A stretch of 64,000 nt of DNA from Planctomycetaceae bacterium (GCA_002724315.1 PBOJ01000062.1:1-64000), one strand, 5' to 3'; counted from the stretch's first letter, positions 45,621 through 55,698 are shown. Made by a program: numbers and translations. Notes: generated by a model not told the origin, from the sequence alone.

Positions 45621-48164
45621 ATGCTTCGGCCCGTGATCTGCCTGCTTGTGTGTGCCTGGCCGGCCTGGGGGTTGGCCGCACCACCGAGGATTTCGGACCT
45701 TTCGGTCCATGGGCTGCAGGTTGGCGGAACGACCCGGTTGACCGTCAGCGGGGCGAACCTCTTGCCGTCACCACGGGTTGTGGCCGGTGTGCCGATTGCC
45801 AAACAGGTCGTCGTCGGGAAACCGACTGCCAACGCAGTGATCCTGGACGTGACGTTGGCCGGTGACGTGCGGCCCGGTGTGTATCACCTGAGAGCGGTCA
45901 GTGGCCAGGGCGTGTCGACACCCCGGGTCATCACTGTCGACCGACTGCCACAGAAGGGGTTTGTCGATTCTGCCCGGTTGGACGCGCTGCCGGTGGCGTT
46001 GCACGGACGCCTGGTGGGATCGACCGTCGCCAGCGTGCGGTTTTCCGGTCGTGCCGATCAGGTGCTGACGGTTGGCCTGATGGCCCGGCGATTGGGGTCA
46101 GCGCTGCGGCCGGTGCTTCATCTGCTCGGACCCGATGGGCGGCGGATGAAACTGGCCATGCCGCGGTCGGATCTGGGTGGTGACACGAGGTTCACGATCA
46201 CCGTTCCACGCGACGGACTCTATACCCTCAAGTGGCACGACCTGCAGTACGCCGGGGCTGGACCGGGCGATTTTCGGTTATCTATCGGCCGTTTTGATAC
46301 CGCTGACCTGGTGTATCCACCGGCCGTGACGCTTGGAACGGCCGGCTCCGTGCTGTTGCTGGGGACCGGGGGGCGAGAAATTGCCGCCGGCGTGATCGAG
46401 TCTCGACAGGCCGGTGGGCTGGTTCCGGTCGGCTGGGCCGAGAACACCGTTTCGCTGGGCTTGAGACCCACGGTCGAAGTGAGTCGATGGCCCGAAGTGA
46501 TCGAACCGGCCAAGGCCGAGACTCCAAGGCGATTGCCGTCAGTGCCGTCGGCCGCCAGTGGCCGATTGATCGCAGCCGGTGAGTCCGACAGTTGGCGGGT
46601 TCCGGTCAAGCAGGGCGAGAAGCTGAGGTTCGAAGTGTTTGCAGACCGCCTGGGGTCACCACTGGATTCGATGCTCGAACTCAAGAAACCCGACGGCGGC
46701 GACCTGGCCGCCAATGACGATGCAGTCCGTTCCGATTCTCGAATCGACTTCACGGTACCTGCCAATCTGTCGCATCTGCTGGCGGTGGTCAGTGATCGTC
46801 ATGGTCGAGGTGGTCGCCGGTATCTCTATCGACTCGCCGTGACCCGTACTACCGATCCCGCTGTGGCTGATTTCGATCTGGTTGTTGCCAGCAACTCGTA
46901 CAACGTGCTTCCGGGTGGACGTCACGTGTTTCGTGTTGATGTTGTGCGCCGTGGCTACAATGGGGAAATCCGTTTGGACACGATCGGGTCACCGTCCCAT
47001 TTCCGACTGTTGACGCCGTCAATTCCCGCCGGCGCACCCGGTGTGTTGGTGACCGTGGTCAATACCAGCAGCGAGGGGGAAACGGCACTGGACGGTTTTC
47101 GGCTGGTTGGCAGGTCGACTGCTGGCGGGACATCGGTCCAACGGCCGGTGCGTATTGCGGCACATCCCCTGGCCTCCTCGCAGCCGTGGCTGCGAGAAGA
47201 CCTGGTGGTGGGACGCTCGGTGCCTCCTTCTCCGGTTGTCGCAATCGATGTGAAGCCGGCGAGCACTGAATCGCTGTGGCGAGGTCAGGAAGTTCCGTTG
47301 CCGATTCAATTGAGTCGCGATCCCGAAGCTGTTGGGCCTGTGCGACTGAGCCTCGTGACCAGTCAGAAAGTGCCATTGGTCAAGGGCAAGCCGAACGCGG
47401 GGGCAGCGATTCGAGGTGCGGCGGCCACGATCGATATTCCGGTCAGCGCGAAGGTCAAGGCGGCGTTGGATGCGGCGACAAAGGCCCGTGCGGCAGTGGA
47501 CGTTCTCGAGAAGAAGGTCACGGCGGCCGGCGGGGCGGATGCGGCACTCAAGGGACAACTCGCCAAGGCTCGCGTTGATCGTGACGCGAAAGTGAAGGTG
47601 CTGCGGAAAGCTGTTGCCACATCGTCTCGAGAGGCGGTCTACCGTGTGATCGTCCCGCCCGGACTGCCTCTTGTCGACTACGACCTGTCGGTGGTGGCCG
47701 AGTTGCGGTCGATGGACAACAAGACGGCACTGGCACGGTCCTTCAGCCCGGTGCGAAGGCTGACCGCTCGCCGGTCGCTGGAGATCGTGGCGCGTGACGA
47801 TTCGGTCGTTCGTGCGTCCCGGACAGCCAAGTCGGACGCGATCGTGCGGCTTCGGGGTGAAATCATCCGTCATGGACGGTTCGGAGGGGATGTCACCGTG
47901 ACGATTGCCGGACAGCCCAAGGGGATTCCTGTTCCGAAGGTGGTTGTGAAGGCCGGTGCGTCCGGGTTCGAACTTCCGCTGAAAGTGCCCGCCGGTTTTG
48001 CCGCGGCCCAAATCGCCAACCTCGTGCTGGTGGTCAAAGGGCCAGCTAACCCCAAGGCTCCAAAGATTCTCGTCGAGGCCAGGCAGCCGTTTTCTCTTCT
48101 GCTGAGTGCCAACGGGAAGTCGACGCCTCCGCCACCACCGAGCCCCAGGACGCTTGGACGATGA
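45621..48164 (+). CDS. large secreted PPC-domain-like protein
   Basis: The protein has 847 residues with a signal peptide (MLRPVICLLVCAWPAWGLA). A first beta-rich domain resembles an IPT/TIG-type fold (LSVHGLQVGGTTRLTVSGANLLPSPR). At least two bacterial pre-peptidase C-terminal-like domains follow; one is evident in the stretch RVPVKQGEKLRFEVFADRLG, then DSMLELKKPDGGDLAANDDA. An Ala/Lys-rich coiled-coil insert (about 610-690) precedes a final beta-rich region, and the C-terminus is Pro-rich. It probably sits on the cell surface. Its stop overlaps the start of the next gene. Confidence 0.85.
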   Translation: MLRPVICLLVCAWPAWGLAAPPRISDLSVHGLQVGGTTRLTVSGANLLPSPRVVAGVPIAKQVVVGKPTANAVILDVTLAGDVRPGVYHLRAVSGQGVSTPRVITVDRLPQKGFVDSARLDALPVALHGRLVGSTVASVRFSGRADQVLTVGLMARRLGSALRPVLHLLGPDGRRMKLAMPRSDLGGDTRFTITVPRDGLYTLKWHDLQYAGAGPGDFRLSIGRFDTADLVYPPAVTLGTAGSVLLLGTGGREIAAGVIESRQAGGLVPVGWAENTVSLGLRPTVEVSRWPEVIEPAKAETPRRLPSVPSAASGRLIAAGESDSWRVPVKQGEKLRFEVFADRLGSPLDSMLELKKPDGGDLAANDDAVRSDSRIDFTVPANLSHLLAVVSDRHGRGGRRYLYRLAVTRTTDPAVADFDLVVASNSYNVLPGGRHVFRVDVVRRGYNGEIRLDTIGSPSHFRLLTPSIPAGAPGVLVTVVNTSSEGETALDGFRLVGRSTAGGTSVQRPVRIAAHPLASSQPWLREDLVVGRSVPPSPVVAIDVKPASTESLWRGQEVPLPIQLSRDPEAVGPVRLSLVTSQKVPLVKGKPNAGAAIRGAAATIDIPVSAKVKAALDAATKARAAVDVLEKKVTAAGGADAALKGQLAKARVDRDAKVKVLRKAVATSSREAVYRVIVPPGLPLVDYDLSVVAELRSMDNKTALARSFSPVRRLTARRSLEIVARDDSVVRASRTAKSDAIVRLRGEIIRHGRFGGDVTVTIAGQPKGIPVPKVVVKAGASGFELPLKVPAGFAAAQIANLVLVVKGPANPKAPKILVEARQPFSLLLSANGKSTPPPPPSPRTLGR

Positions 48165-50704
48165 ACCGGAAACCCAGGACGCCCGTGATGTTTCTGCCGA
48201 CACAGCTGACGACAAGTGGAACCCAACAGATGGCGACGATGACCACCAACCGCCCGTTTTTCATGGCTCTCGGTTTCCTCGGCATGCTGGCACTGGCCGG
48301 GTCGGTGCAGGCCGAGTCGCCGGGTGTGATCGGTCAATTGACGGTGGAGCCGTCACAACTGGTGATGACTCACCCCCGTCGCGGGCATTCCGTGGTCGTG
48401 ACCGCACGAACACCGTTGGGACGAACCGTCGATCTGACAGCCGAGGCGACCTTCGGTTCATCGGATCCGGGCGTGGTACGGGTCAGCCCGCTGGGATGGA
48501 TCGAAGCGGTGTCCAATGGGACGGCAAGGATCCAGGTTCAGGCGAACGGATTGCTGGGAGTGGTCCAGGTCGAGGTCAAGTTGCCCGCCGCAGTGCCTCG
48601 GCACAGCTTTCGCGACGACGTGATGCCGGTGTTGTCCAAAACCGGATGCAACCAGGGGGCCTGTCACGGGTACTCCCTGGGCAAGAACGGTTTCAAGTTG
48701 TCGCTTCGCGGTGCCGATCCGAAAGCGGATTTCGACTCATTGACCGATGAATTCCTGGGTCGCCGAATCAACCGACACAACCCGTCGGCAAGCCTGTTTC
48801 TGACCAAGCCCCTGGGCGAGGTGGCTCACAAGGGTGGTGTTCGTCTGGAAGCTGACAGCCTGGAACACCGACTGCTGCTCGGCTGGGTCCGGGAAGGGGC
48901 GAAAGCCGATTCCCCCGGAGCCGCGACCTTCGAGTCCCTGTCGATTTATCCTCGCCGCGTGGTTATCGGGCCGGGATGGCAGCAGCAGTTGCAGGTGATC
49001 GCGACCTACTCGGACGGTTCGCTGCGCGACGTGACGCGGCTGTCGGTGTTCACGGTCAACACCGAACGAATAGCTGCGGTGACCCGTGACGGTCTGGTGC
49101 AGGCATCGATGCTCGGCGAGACCGCCGTATCGGCCCGGTTCGAACGCACGTTCGCCACTGCCGAGTTCCTGGTCCTCGAACCTCGCGAGGACTTCGAACC
49201 GACCCCCGTGCCGACCGACAACGTCGTCGATCGGTTTGTCATCCAGAAGCTGAACTCGATGAATGTCCGCCCGTCGGCCCTTGTCGATGATGCGGGTTTT
49301 CTGAGGAGGGTCTCGATCGACATGACGGGGATCCAGCCAGAACCCGATCAGTTGCAGGCGTTCCTTGCGGACAAGGATCCGAAGAAAAGGACCCGGTTGA
49401 TTGAGCGACTGTTCCGGACCGAGGCGTTTGTTGACCAGTGGTCGTTGAAGTGGGGAGACCTGTTGCAGAACAGTCGGACGAAGCTGAGCGATCCGGCGGT
49501 GTTTGCCTTCCGGGAGTGGCTCCGCGAAGCGGTGGCCACCAACCGGCCGCTTGACCAGTTCGCTCGCGAAGTTCTCGGCGGACAAGGGGGTGTCTCGGAA
49601 AGTCCCACTGCGGCTTTCTATGCCGTGAGCAATGACGCCCACGACACACTGCAGCGGACCACACAGGTCTTCTGTGGCATCCGGATGTTGTGCGCCCGCT
49701 GTCATCCGCATCCCTTCGAGAACTGGACCCAGGAGGATTACTACGGACTGTTCAGCTTCTTCAACCAGGTTGCCACCAAGAACGATCCCCGGTTGCCGGG
49801 TGTCAAGAACGCCAAATCGGTTGTCATCAATCTCAAGACCGGGTTCGGCACCAATCCTCGCAGTGGGCAGGCCCAGCCTCCCCGTTTCCTCGGGGGCAGA
49901 GAACCGAAACTGGCGACCGGCGGAATCGATCGTCGCGAGGCCTACATCGGCTGGCTGACCTCAAAGGACAACCCGTTCTTCGCTCGCAGTCTGGTCAACC
50001 GCGTCTGGAGTTACTTCTTCCACCGTGGCATTATCGATCCGGTCGACGACCTGCGGTCGACTAATCCGGCGATCAACCCCAAGTTGCTTGATGCGCTGAC
50101 GGCCGATCTGATTGCCAGCGGTTTCGACATGCGTCACCTGATGCGGACGATTGTCAGTTCCCGGACCTACCAACGCAGCAGCGTGGCCAACAACAGTAAC
50201 ATTCACGACGACATGAACTTTTCGAGGTTCGTCCCGAGGCGTTTGCCGGCCGAGACATTGCTGGATTGCCTGGTACAGGCCACCGGGGTCCCCGAGAAAT
50301 TCAGTGGCGCCCCGGCCGGGTTCACCGCGAAGCAGTTGCCTGATGCCAACATTCAGAGTGATTTCCTGAAACTGTTCGGGAAACCACAGCGTATGGAGGC
50401 GTGTGAGTGTGAACGCGATTCGGGAGCCAACATGCTCCAGGCCCTGCACTTCATCAATGGCCAGTCGATTCTCAGCCGTGTCAGTGCCGGTAACGGCCGC
50501 GTGGCCGGGCTGGTGAAATCCGAGAAGGAGGTTGTCGGGCTCATCGAGCGACTCTACACCTGGTCACTGTGTCGTCGGCCCACTGACAAGGAACAGGCTG
50601 TGGCAGTCAAGTTCTTCAGCAGCTATGGCGACAAACGCCAGGAAGCCGCCCAGGATTTCATGTGGGCTTTGTTGAACAGCCGCGAATTCATGATGGTGCA
50701 CTGA
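48161..50704 (+). CDS. DUF1549/DUF1553 protein with Ig-like domain and two haem-type motifs
   Basis: The protein has 847 residues. It overlaps the PPC-like gene by four bases, with AGGA upstream; ATGs at 48230 and 48239 would give a more normal signal peptide (FFMALGFLGMLALAGSVQA). A bacterial Ig-like domain follows (about 55-140). Cys163-x4-Cys168-His169 (GCNQGACHG) is a conserved but non-standard CX4CH motif, and a canonical CXXCH lies at 511-515 (CARCHPHPFENW). DUF1549 and DUF1553 domains occupy the middle and C-terminus (VDRFVIQKLNSMNVRPS, YIGWLTSKDNPFFARSLVNRVW). It is probably an extracytoplasmic electron-transfer or redox enzyme component. Confidence 0.92.
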   Translation: MNRKPRTPVMFLPTQLTTSGTQQMATMTTNRPFFMALGFLGMLALAGSVQAESPGVIGQLTVEPSQLVMTHPRRGHSVVVTARTPLGRTVDLTAEATFGSSDPGVVRVSPLGWIEAVSNGTARIQVQANGLLGVVQVEVKLPAAVPRHSFRDDVMPVLSKTGCNQGACHGYSLGKNGFKLSLRGADPKADFDSLTDEFLGRRINRHNPSASLFLTKPLGEVAHKGGVRLEADSLEHRLLLGWVREGAKADSPGAATFESLSIYPRRVVIGPGWQQQLQVIATYSDGSLRDVTRLSVFTVNTERIAAVTRDGLVQASMLGETAVSARFERTFATAEFLVLEPREDFEPTPVPTDNVVDRFVIQKLNSMNVRPSALVDDAGFLRRVSIDMTGIQPEPDQLQAFLADKDPKKRTRLIERLFRTEAFVDQWSLKWGDLLQNSRTKLSDPAVFAFREWLREAVATNRPLDQFAREVLGGQGGVSESPTAAFYAVSNDAHDTLQRTTQVFCGIRMLCARCHPHPFENWTQEDYYGLFSFFNQVATKNDPRLPGVKNAKSVVINLKTGFGTNPRSGQAQPPRFLGGREPKLATGGIDRREAYIGWLTSKDNPFFARSLVNRVWSYFFHRGIIDPVDDLRSTNPAINPKLLDALTADLIASGFDMRHLMRTIVSSRTYQRSSVANNSNIHDDMNFSRFVPRRLPAETLLDCLVQATGVPEKFSGAPAGFTAKQLPDANIQSDFLKLFGKPQRMEACECERDSGANMLQALHFINGQSILSRVSAGNGRVAGLVKSEKEVVGLIERLYTWSLCRRPTDKEQAVAVKFFSSYGDKRQEAAQDFMWALLNSREFMMVH

Positions 50705-52089
50705 TGCGAGCCGCCCGTTCGATTCTTGTCGCACTTGTCACGGTTGCCGCGTCACCGGCGGGCGTGTCGGCCGACGACGTGATCAGCTTCCGTCGTCACG
50801 TCTGGCCCATTCTGAAACGGCATTGCTATGGCTGCCACAGCGGTGAGAAACCCGAAGGGAAACTGTCGTTGGCGACGGCCGCGTCGATTCGCAGCGGCGG
50901 TGATACCGGCCCGTTGCTGGTGCCGGGGAAGCCGGGCCGCAGCCTGTTGATCCAGATGATCAGCGGCGAGGAGCCGTCGATGCCTCCCAAGGGCCGGCCA
51001 CTGAGCCGGGCCAAGATTGATGTCCTGAAACGATGGATTCTCCAGGGAGGGAAAATCGACTCGGTCGCACCGGTTGCCGAACCGAAAGTCGTGATTCCCG
51101 TCGAGTACACACATGCTCCCGCGATGACTGCGGTTGCCTTTTCTCCCGATGGCCAGCGAATTGCGTGTGCGTGTCGCAGCGAGGTGGTCGTTGTGACGAC
51201 CAGCGGAACCGGGATCCCACTGCGGCTGCCGACGCGTTCCGATCTGCTCACCCACGTCGAGTTCAGTGCCGACGGGAAGATGCTGCTGGCTGCCGGAGGG
51301 ACGCCGTCCCGGTTCGGAGAGGTGTGTGTGTTCTCGGTGGCCGACGGGAAGCGCGTCCTGGCCAGGCGTGTCAGCGGCGACACGCTTTTTCGTGGTGGAT
51401 TTGCGCCCGACGGGAAGCGGGTCGCACTTGGTGGAGCCGACGGTGCGGTCTACGTGATCCCTCTCGACGAAAAATCCGCCGTCCGGAGAATCGAGCTGCA
51501 CAGTGACTGGGTTGTTGACGTGGCCTGGACTCCGGATGGAAAGAAGTTGATCACTGCCGGGCGTGACAAGGCGACCAAGGTGGCCAGCGTTCAGACGGGC
51601 AAGTTGTTGCGCACCGTCGACTCATCCCCCGAGCGGGTGTCCAGCGTGGTGACTGACGGAGTGTTTGCCGTGTCGGCCGGGAAATCGCGTGCGCTGATTG
51701 GTTATCAACTCGACGTGGCTCTGCAGAACATCTCGGTCACCGGTGCTGGAAATGGGGCCAAACCCATCACGCGAAGAAACCAGTACGCGAAGAATTTCGA
51801 GGGGCAACCCGGTGAGGTGATTGACATCGCAATCAGCGGAAACCGCAAGGCGATCGCCGTGGCCGGTGCGGCCTCCGAGGTCCGGGTTTACACGGTTGCC
51901 GACCGGAAACGAACGGCGACCGTCAAGAACGTCCGAGTTCCCGTCTATTGTGTCGCACTGAATCGGAACGCGTCCCTGCTGGCCGTGGGCAGCCGCGACG
52001 GGTACCTCGAAGTGTTCCGTCTCCCGAAAGCGGAGCGGACGCTTTCGCGGATTCCAGTCCCGATGAAGAAGACGGTCGGCAGTCGTTGA
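50704..52089 (+). CDS. planctomycete cytochrome c domain (PSCyt1) fused to WD40 repeats
   Basis: The protein has 461 residues. A signal peptide (about 1-23) is followed by the PSCyt1 domain: FRRHVWPILKRHCYGCHSGEKPEGKL with CXXCH at 41-45, ending PPKGRPLSRAKIDVLKRWI. WD40-like beta-propeller blades then occupy about residues 140-455 (AMTAVAFSPDGQRIA, HVEFSADGKMLLAAGG, DVAWTPDGKKLITAGRD, IAISGNRKAIAVAG). One haem carried next to a propeller suggests electron transfer coupled to binding. The ATG overlaps the stop of the DUF1549/1553 gene (TGATG), so the two are probably made together. Confidence 0.92.
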   Translation: MRAARSILVALVTVAASPAGVSADDVISFRRHVWPILKRHCYGCHSGEKPEGKLSLATAASIRSGGDTGPLLVPGKPGRSLLIQMISGEEPSMPPKGRPLSRAKIDVLKRWILQGGKIDSVAPVAEPKVVIPVEYTHAPAMTAVAFSPDGQRIACACRSEVVVVTTSGTGIPLRLPTRSDLLTHVEFSADGKMLLAAGGTPSRFGEVCVFSVADGKRVLARRVSGDTLFRGGFAPDGKRVALGGADGAVYVIPLDEKSAVRRIELHSDWVVDVAWTPDGKKLITAGRDKATKVASVQTGKLLRTVDSSPERVSSVVTDGVFAVSAGKSRALIGYQLDVALQNISVTGAGNGAKPITRRNQYAKNFEGQPGEVIDIAISGNRKAIAVAGAASEVRVYTVADRKRTATVKNVRVPVYCVALNRNASLLAVGSRDGYLEVFRLPKAERTLSRIPVPMKKTVGSR

Positions 52090-52123
52090 ATTCGATGCCG
52101 TTGGCTTGATCGATCGCCGCGGC

Positions 52124-54154
52124 TCATTTTGATCGGGCGGCCCGCCGTCGCTTTGGCTGTTCCTCGGTTTCGTCATCGAAACCGACCGGCCCACCGTTCA
52201 TTTCTGACAGGAACCGGGATGTCTTGGTCTTCCGCCGCTTGCCCCACTTGGTGCGGTGCTTGGCCCACGAGAGCGTGAGGAAGTCCATGGCGCGGGTGAC
52301 GCCGACGTAAGCCAGTCGCCGCTCTTCGCAGATGGCCCGGTGTCCGTCCTGGATGGATCGTTCGTGAGGCAACAGGCCCTCTTCCATTCCGACAAGGTAC
52401 ACGACGGGAAATTCGAGCCCCTTGGCACTGTGCAGGGTGATCAAGGCAACCGCGTTCTTTTTCAACTGCTGGTCCTTGTCCACCTCGTCCTCGTTGTTGG
52501 TCAACGCGATCTCTTCGAGGAACCCTTCCAGAGAGGATTCCTCCGCTCCCCGTTCGTAGTGTGACGTGGCGTTGACCAGTTCTTCGACAGAACTCCATCG
52601 CGACACTTTTTCGAGCGGCGTCTTGTACTGTCGCTCGATCTCTCCCTTGTAGTTGATCTCGGTGATCAAGCGATTGAGTTGTTCGCTGATCTGTCCGTTG
52701 TTCATCGGCTTGCGGTACCGATCGATCATCTGTCGGAATCGCTCAATGTTCTCGGCGCCTCGCTGGGGTATGTCGCCGTCGGCAGTGGCCTGCGGCAGGA
52801 CATGCCACAGGCTCTGACCGGATTCGACGGCCCGTTCGAGCAGTTTCGAAACCGTTCCGTCTCCGATGCCGCGAGCTGGCCGGTTGATGATTCTCAACAG
52901 CGAAAGCTCGTCGTCAGGGTTGGCGATCACCTTGAGATAGCTGATCATGTCACGCACTTCGCGTCGATCAAAGAACGACTGGCCACCGATCAACACGTAG
53001 GGCACCTTGTTGGCCCGGAGTTCCTGTTCGAACAGCCGAGGCTGTTCGTTGGTGCGGAACAGGATGGCCACATCCTTGTAGCGGAAACGTCCGGTGTCGA
53101 CTGCAGCCCGGATCTCTCGGGCGACGTAGGTCGCTTCGTCGACTTCGTCGTCGATTTCCAGGAACCTCGGAGGTTTGCCGGGTCCGCGGGCGGGCTTGAG
53201 AGTCTTGTCGCGTCGTTCGGTGTTGTGAGCGATCAGGGAGTTGGCCAGTTCGAGGATCTCCGGGCGACAGCGGTAGTTCTCCTCGAGTCGCACGATTGTC
53301 GCATCCGGGAATTCACGATCGAATTCCAGGATGTTCTCCATCCGCGCGCCCCGCCATCCGTAGATCGCCTGGTCATCATCGCCGACGACACACAGGTTGC
53401 CGTGCTTGGCGACGAGCGACGAGATGATGCGGTACTGCGTGGCGTTGGTGTCCTGGTACTCGTCGACCATCACATAGTCGAACCGTTTCTGGTGCCGCGC
53501 CAACACGTCGGGGTGATCGCGGAAGAGTTCCTCGGTGCACAACAACAGGTCATCGAAGTCGACGGCGTTGGCCGCCTTGAGTGCCAGCTCGTACCTCTTG
53601 TAGGCCAGTGCCGCCAGGGTGTCGGTTTCGTCGACGACCGTCTCTCCGGCTGCTTCGGCCCTCAGGCTCTGCTGCTTCCAGTTGCCGATTCGCCACAACA
53701 GGTCCGAGGGTCTTAGGGCGGAGGTCGGGCAGTGAATGTCGCGGAGTGCCTTGCGAGCGGCTCCCTCCTGGTCCGAGCGGTCGTAGATAGTGAATCGTTT
53801 GCGGTAGCCCAGTGACTCGATGTCCTGCCGCAGGATGCGGACGCACAGGGAGTGAAACGTCGAGATGTGGGGTTGGGGTGAACCCTGTTTGTCTCCGGGG
53901 CTCTTGCCGCGCTTCGAGGCCGATCGGTTGATCCGTTGCAGCAGCCCCTCGGTCCGCTCCTTCATCTCGCGGGCCGCCTTGTTGGTGAAGGTGACCGCCA
54001 GGATCTTCTCGGGAGAGATTCCCTGCCGAATCAGGTGGACGATCCGAAAGGTGATCACACGGGTCTTGCCGCTGCCGGCGCCAGCCAGCACCAGTACGGC
54101 ACCCTTGGTGGCCTGGACGGCCGAGAGTTGTGAGGGATTCAGTCCGTGAGCCAT
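52124..54154 (-). CDS. UvrD/PcrA/Rep-type DNA helicase
   Basis: The protein has 676 residues. Superfamily 1A motifs occur in order: LNPSQLSAVQA (Q motif), LVLAGAGSGKT (I), VTFTNKAAREMKER (Ia), VDEYQDTNATQY (II), VGDDDQAIYGWRGA (III), LEENYRCRPEIL (IV), LITLHSAKGLEFPVVYLVG (V) and ERRLAYVGVTRA (VI). The C-terminus ends in a basic tail (PKRRRAARSK). It unwinds DNA 3'-5' in repair or replication restart. It is shorter than PcrA of Gram-positive bacteria (~740), so Rep is an equal possibility. It is convergent with the cytochrome-WD40 gene. Confidence 0.95.
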   Translation of the reverse strand: MAHGLNPSQLSAVQATKGAVLVLAGAGSGKTRVITFRIVHLIRQGISPEKILAVTFTNKAAREMKERTEGLLQRINRSASKRGKSPGDKQGSPQPHISTFHSLCVRILRQDIESLGYRKRFTIYDRSDQEGAARKALRDIHCPTSALRPSDLLWRIGNWKQQSLRAEAAGETVVDETDTLAALAYKRYELALKAANAVDFDDLLLCTEELFRDHPDVLARHQKRFDYVMVDEYQDTNATQYRIISSLVAKHGNLCVVGDDDQAIYGWRGARMENILEFDREFPDATIVRLEENYRCRPEILELANSLIAHNTERRDKTLKPARGPGKPPRFLEIDDEVDEATYVAREIRAAVDTGRFRYKDVAILFRTNEQPRLFEQELRANKVPYVLIGGQSFFDRREVRDMISYLKVIANPDDELSLLRIINRPARGIGDGTVSKLLERAVESGQSLWHVLPQATADGDIPQRGAENIERFRQMIDRYRKPMNNGQISEQLNRLITEINYKGEIERQYKTPLEKVSRWSSVEELVNATSHYERGAEESSLEGFLEEIALTNNEDEVDKDQQLKKNAVALITLHSAKGLEFPVVYLVGMEEGLLPHERSIQDGHRAICEERRLAYVGVTRAMDFLTLSWAKHRTKWGKRRKTKTSRFLSEMNGGPVGFDDETEEQPKRRRAARSK

Positions 54155-54347
54155 GCTCTATCCGTCGAGCGTCTTTCAGGTCAGAAAGGGTCGTCCGTTG
54201 ACCGGGCGGGGAACCGCCGAGAAGGGAACCGTGGTCAGAGTAGCGGCTTGAGGTGATGCCGGAAAGGCGGTCGCCTCGCATTTGCAACCGGCTTCTTCAG
54301 ACGACATAGTCGAATCCATTCTGCTGGCCTCGTTTTCGGAGATTTTC

Positions 54348-55658
54348 ATGCACCGGTTCACGCTGCGGTTCTTTGCTGTCCCTGTGATCCTGCTGGCGAC
54401 CGTAGTGTTCGGCCGACCGGCTTCCGCACTGGCTCAGCGTTTTGTCCCGAACTATGACGAAACCAAGGTGCCCGAGTTCGATCTGCCGGACCCATTGAAA
54501 CTGCTTTCGGGTAAGCCGGTCAAAACCGCCAGGCAGTGGAAGCAGAAGCGACGTCCGGAGATTCTGCGGCTGTTCCAGGACCATGTCTACGGCAAGGCTC
54601 CAGGCCGGCCGTCGAAGATGGTCTTTCGGACGGTTGAATCCTCGCAGAAGGCCCTGGGGGGGAAGGCGGTCCGCAAGCAGGTCCGCGTGCTTTTCGACGG
54701 CACCGACAAGGGGCCACAGATGGACCTGTTGATCTACTTGCCGGTGAAAGCCCGGACGGCAGTCCCGGTGTTCGTCGGTTTGAATTTCAACGGCAACCAT
54801 GCGATCCACAACGATCCGGCCATCCATCTCGCCCGCTCGTGGCACCGTGACAACGCGGGGCAGGGATACGTCAACAACCGGGCGACCGAGAAGTCTCGAG
54901 GCTTGTCGGCCAGTCGCTGGTCGGTTGAGCGATGCCTGGCATCCGGTTTCGGTGTGGCGACGATCTACTGCGGTGACATCGATCCGGATTACCACGACGA
55001 GTTCAAGAATGGTGTCCACCCGTTGTCCTACAAGGATGGGCAGACGGCTCCGGCCGCCAACCAGTGGGGGACGATCGCGGCCTGGGCGTGGGGGCTGGGG
55101 CGTGCGGTGGACTATTTTGAGACCGACAAGAGGATTGATCAGGAACGGGTGGTCTTGCTGGGCCACAGTCGGCTGGGCAAGACCGCATTGTGGGCGGGAG
55201 CCCGCGATCGCCGATTCGCGATCGTGATTTCGAACAACTCTGGCTGTGGTGGGGCCGCGTTGTCGCGACGGCGGTTCGGCGAGACCGTCTGGCGAATCAA
55301 CAACTCGTTCCCGCACTGGTTCTGCGGAAATTTCAAGAAGTTCGACAACAAGGAGAACCAGTTGCCGGTTGACCAGCACATGCTCGTGGCATTGATCGCT
55401 CCACGGCCGGTCTACATCGCCAGTGCCACCGGAGATCGCTGGGCCGATCCACGGGGTGAGTTCCTCTCGGCGTTACACGCTGAACCGGTCTACAAGCTGC
55501 TCGGCACCGAAGGGTTGGGCACCGACAAGATGCCCAAGGCCGATGCTCCGGTTCACGGGCGGATTGGTTATCACCTGAGGACCGGCAGTCACGACGTGAC
55601 CGATTACGACTGGAAGCAGTACATCGCCTTTGCGAGGAAGCACTTCGCTCTCAAGTGA
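54348..55658 (+). CDS. CE15-like glucuronoyl/acetyl esterase, secreted
   Basis: The protein has 436 residues. Signal peptide about 1-30. The nucleophile motif GHSRLGKTALW matches the G-C/H-S-R-x-G-K signature of carbohydrate esterase family 15. VGLNFNGNHA (oxyanion region), a DNAGQGY loop, NNSGCGGAALSRRR, and the late HxxTGSHD region that would supply the catalytic His are also in place. CE15 enzymes split ester links between glucuronoxylan and lignin. GGAG lies seven bases before the ATG; the 193 bases upstream separate it from the divergent helicase gene. It is near a sulfatase and a uronate-type epimerase, which supports a role in uronic-acid-containing polysaccharides. Confidence 0.85.
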   Translation: MHRFTLRFFAVPVILLATVVFGRPASALAQRFVPNYDETKVPEFDLPDPLKLLSGKPVKTARQWKQKRRPEILRLFQDHVYGKAPGRPSKMVFRTVESSQKALGGKAVRKQVRVLFDGTDKGPQMDLLIYLPVKARTAVPVFVGLNFNGNHAIHNDPAIHLARSWHRDNAGQGYVNNRATEKSRGLSASRWSVERCLASGFGVATIYCGDIDPDYHDEFKNGVHPLSYKDGQTAPAANQWGTIAAWAWGLGRAVDYFETDKRIDQERVVLLGHSRLGKTALWAGARDRRFAIVISNNSGCGGAALSRRRFGETVWRINNSFPHWFCGNFKKFDNKENQLPVDQHMLVALIAPRPVYIASATGDRWADPRGEFLSALHAEPVYKLLGTEGLGTDKMPKADAPVHGRIGYHLRTGSHDVTDYDWKQYIAFARKHFALK

Positions 55659-55698
55659 CGGCTCCCGTTGGTTGCGGCTTGCGGCCCTCGCCGGGTGG

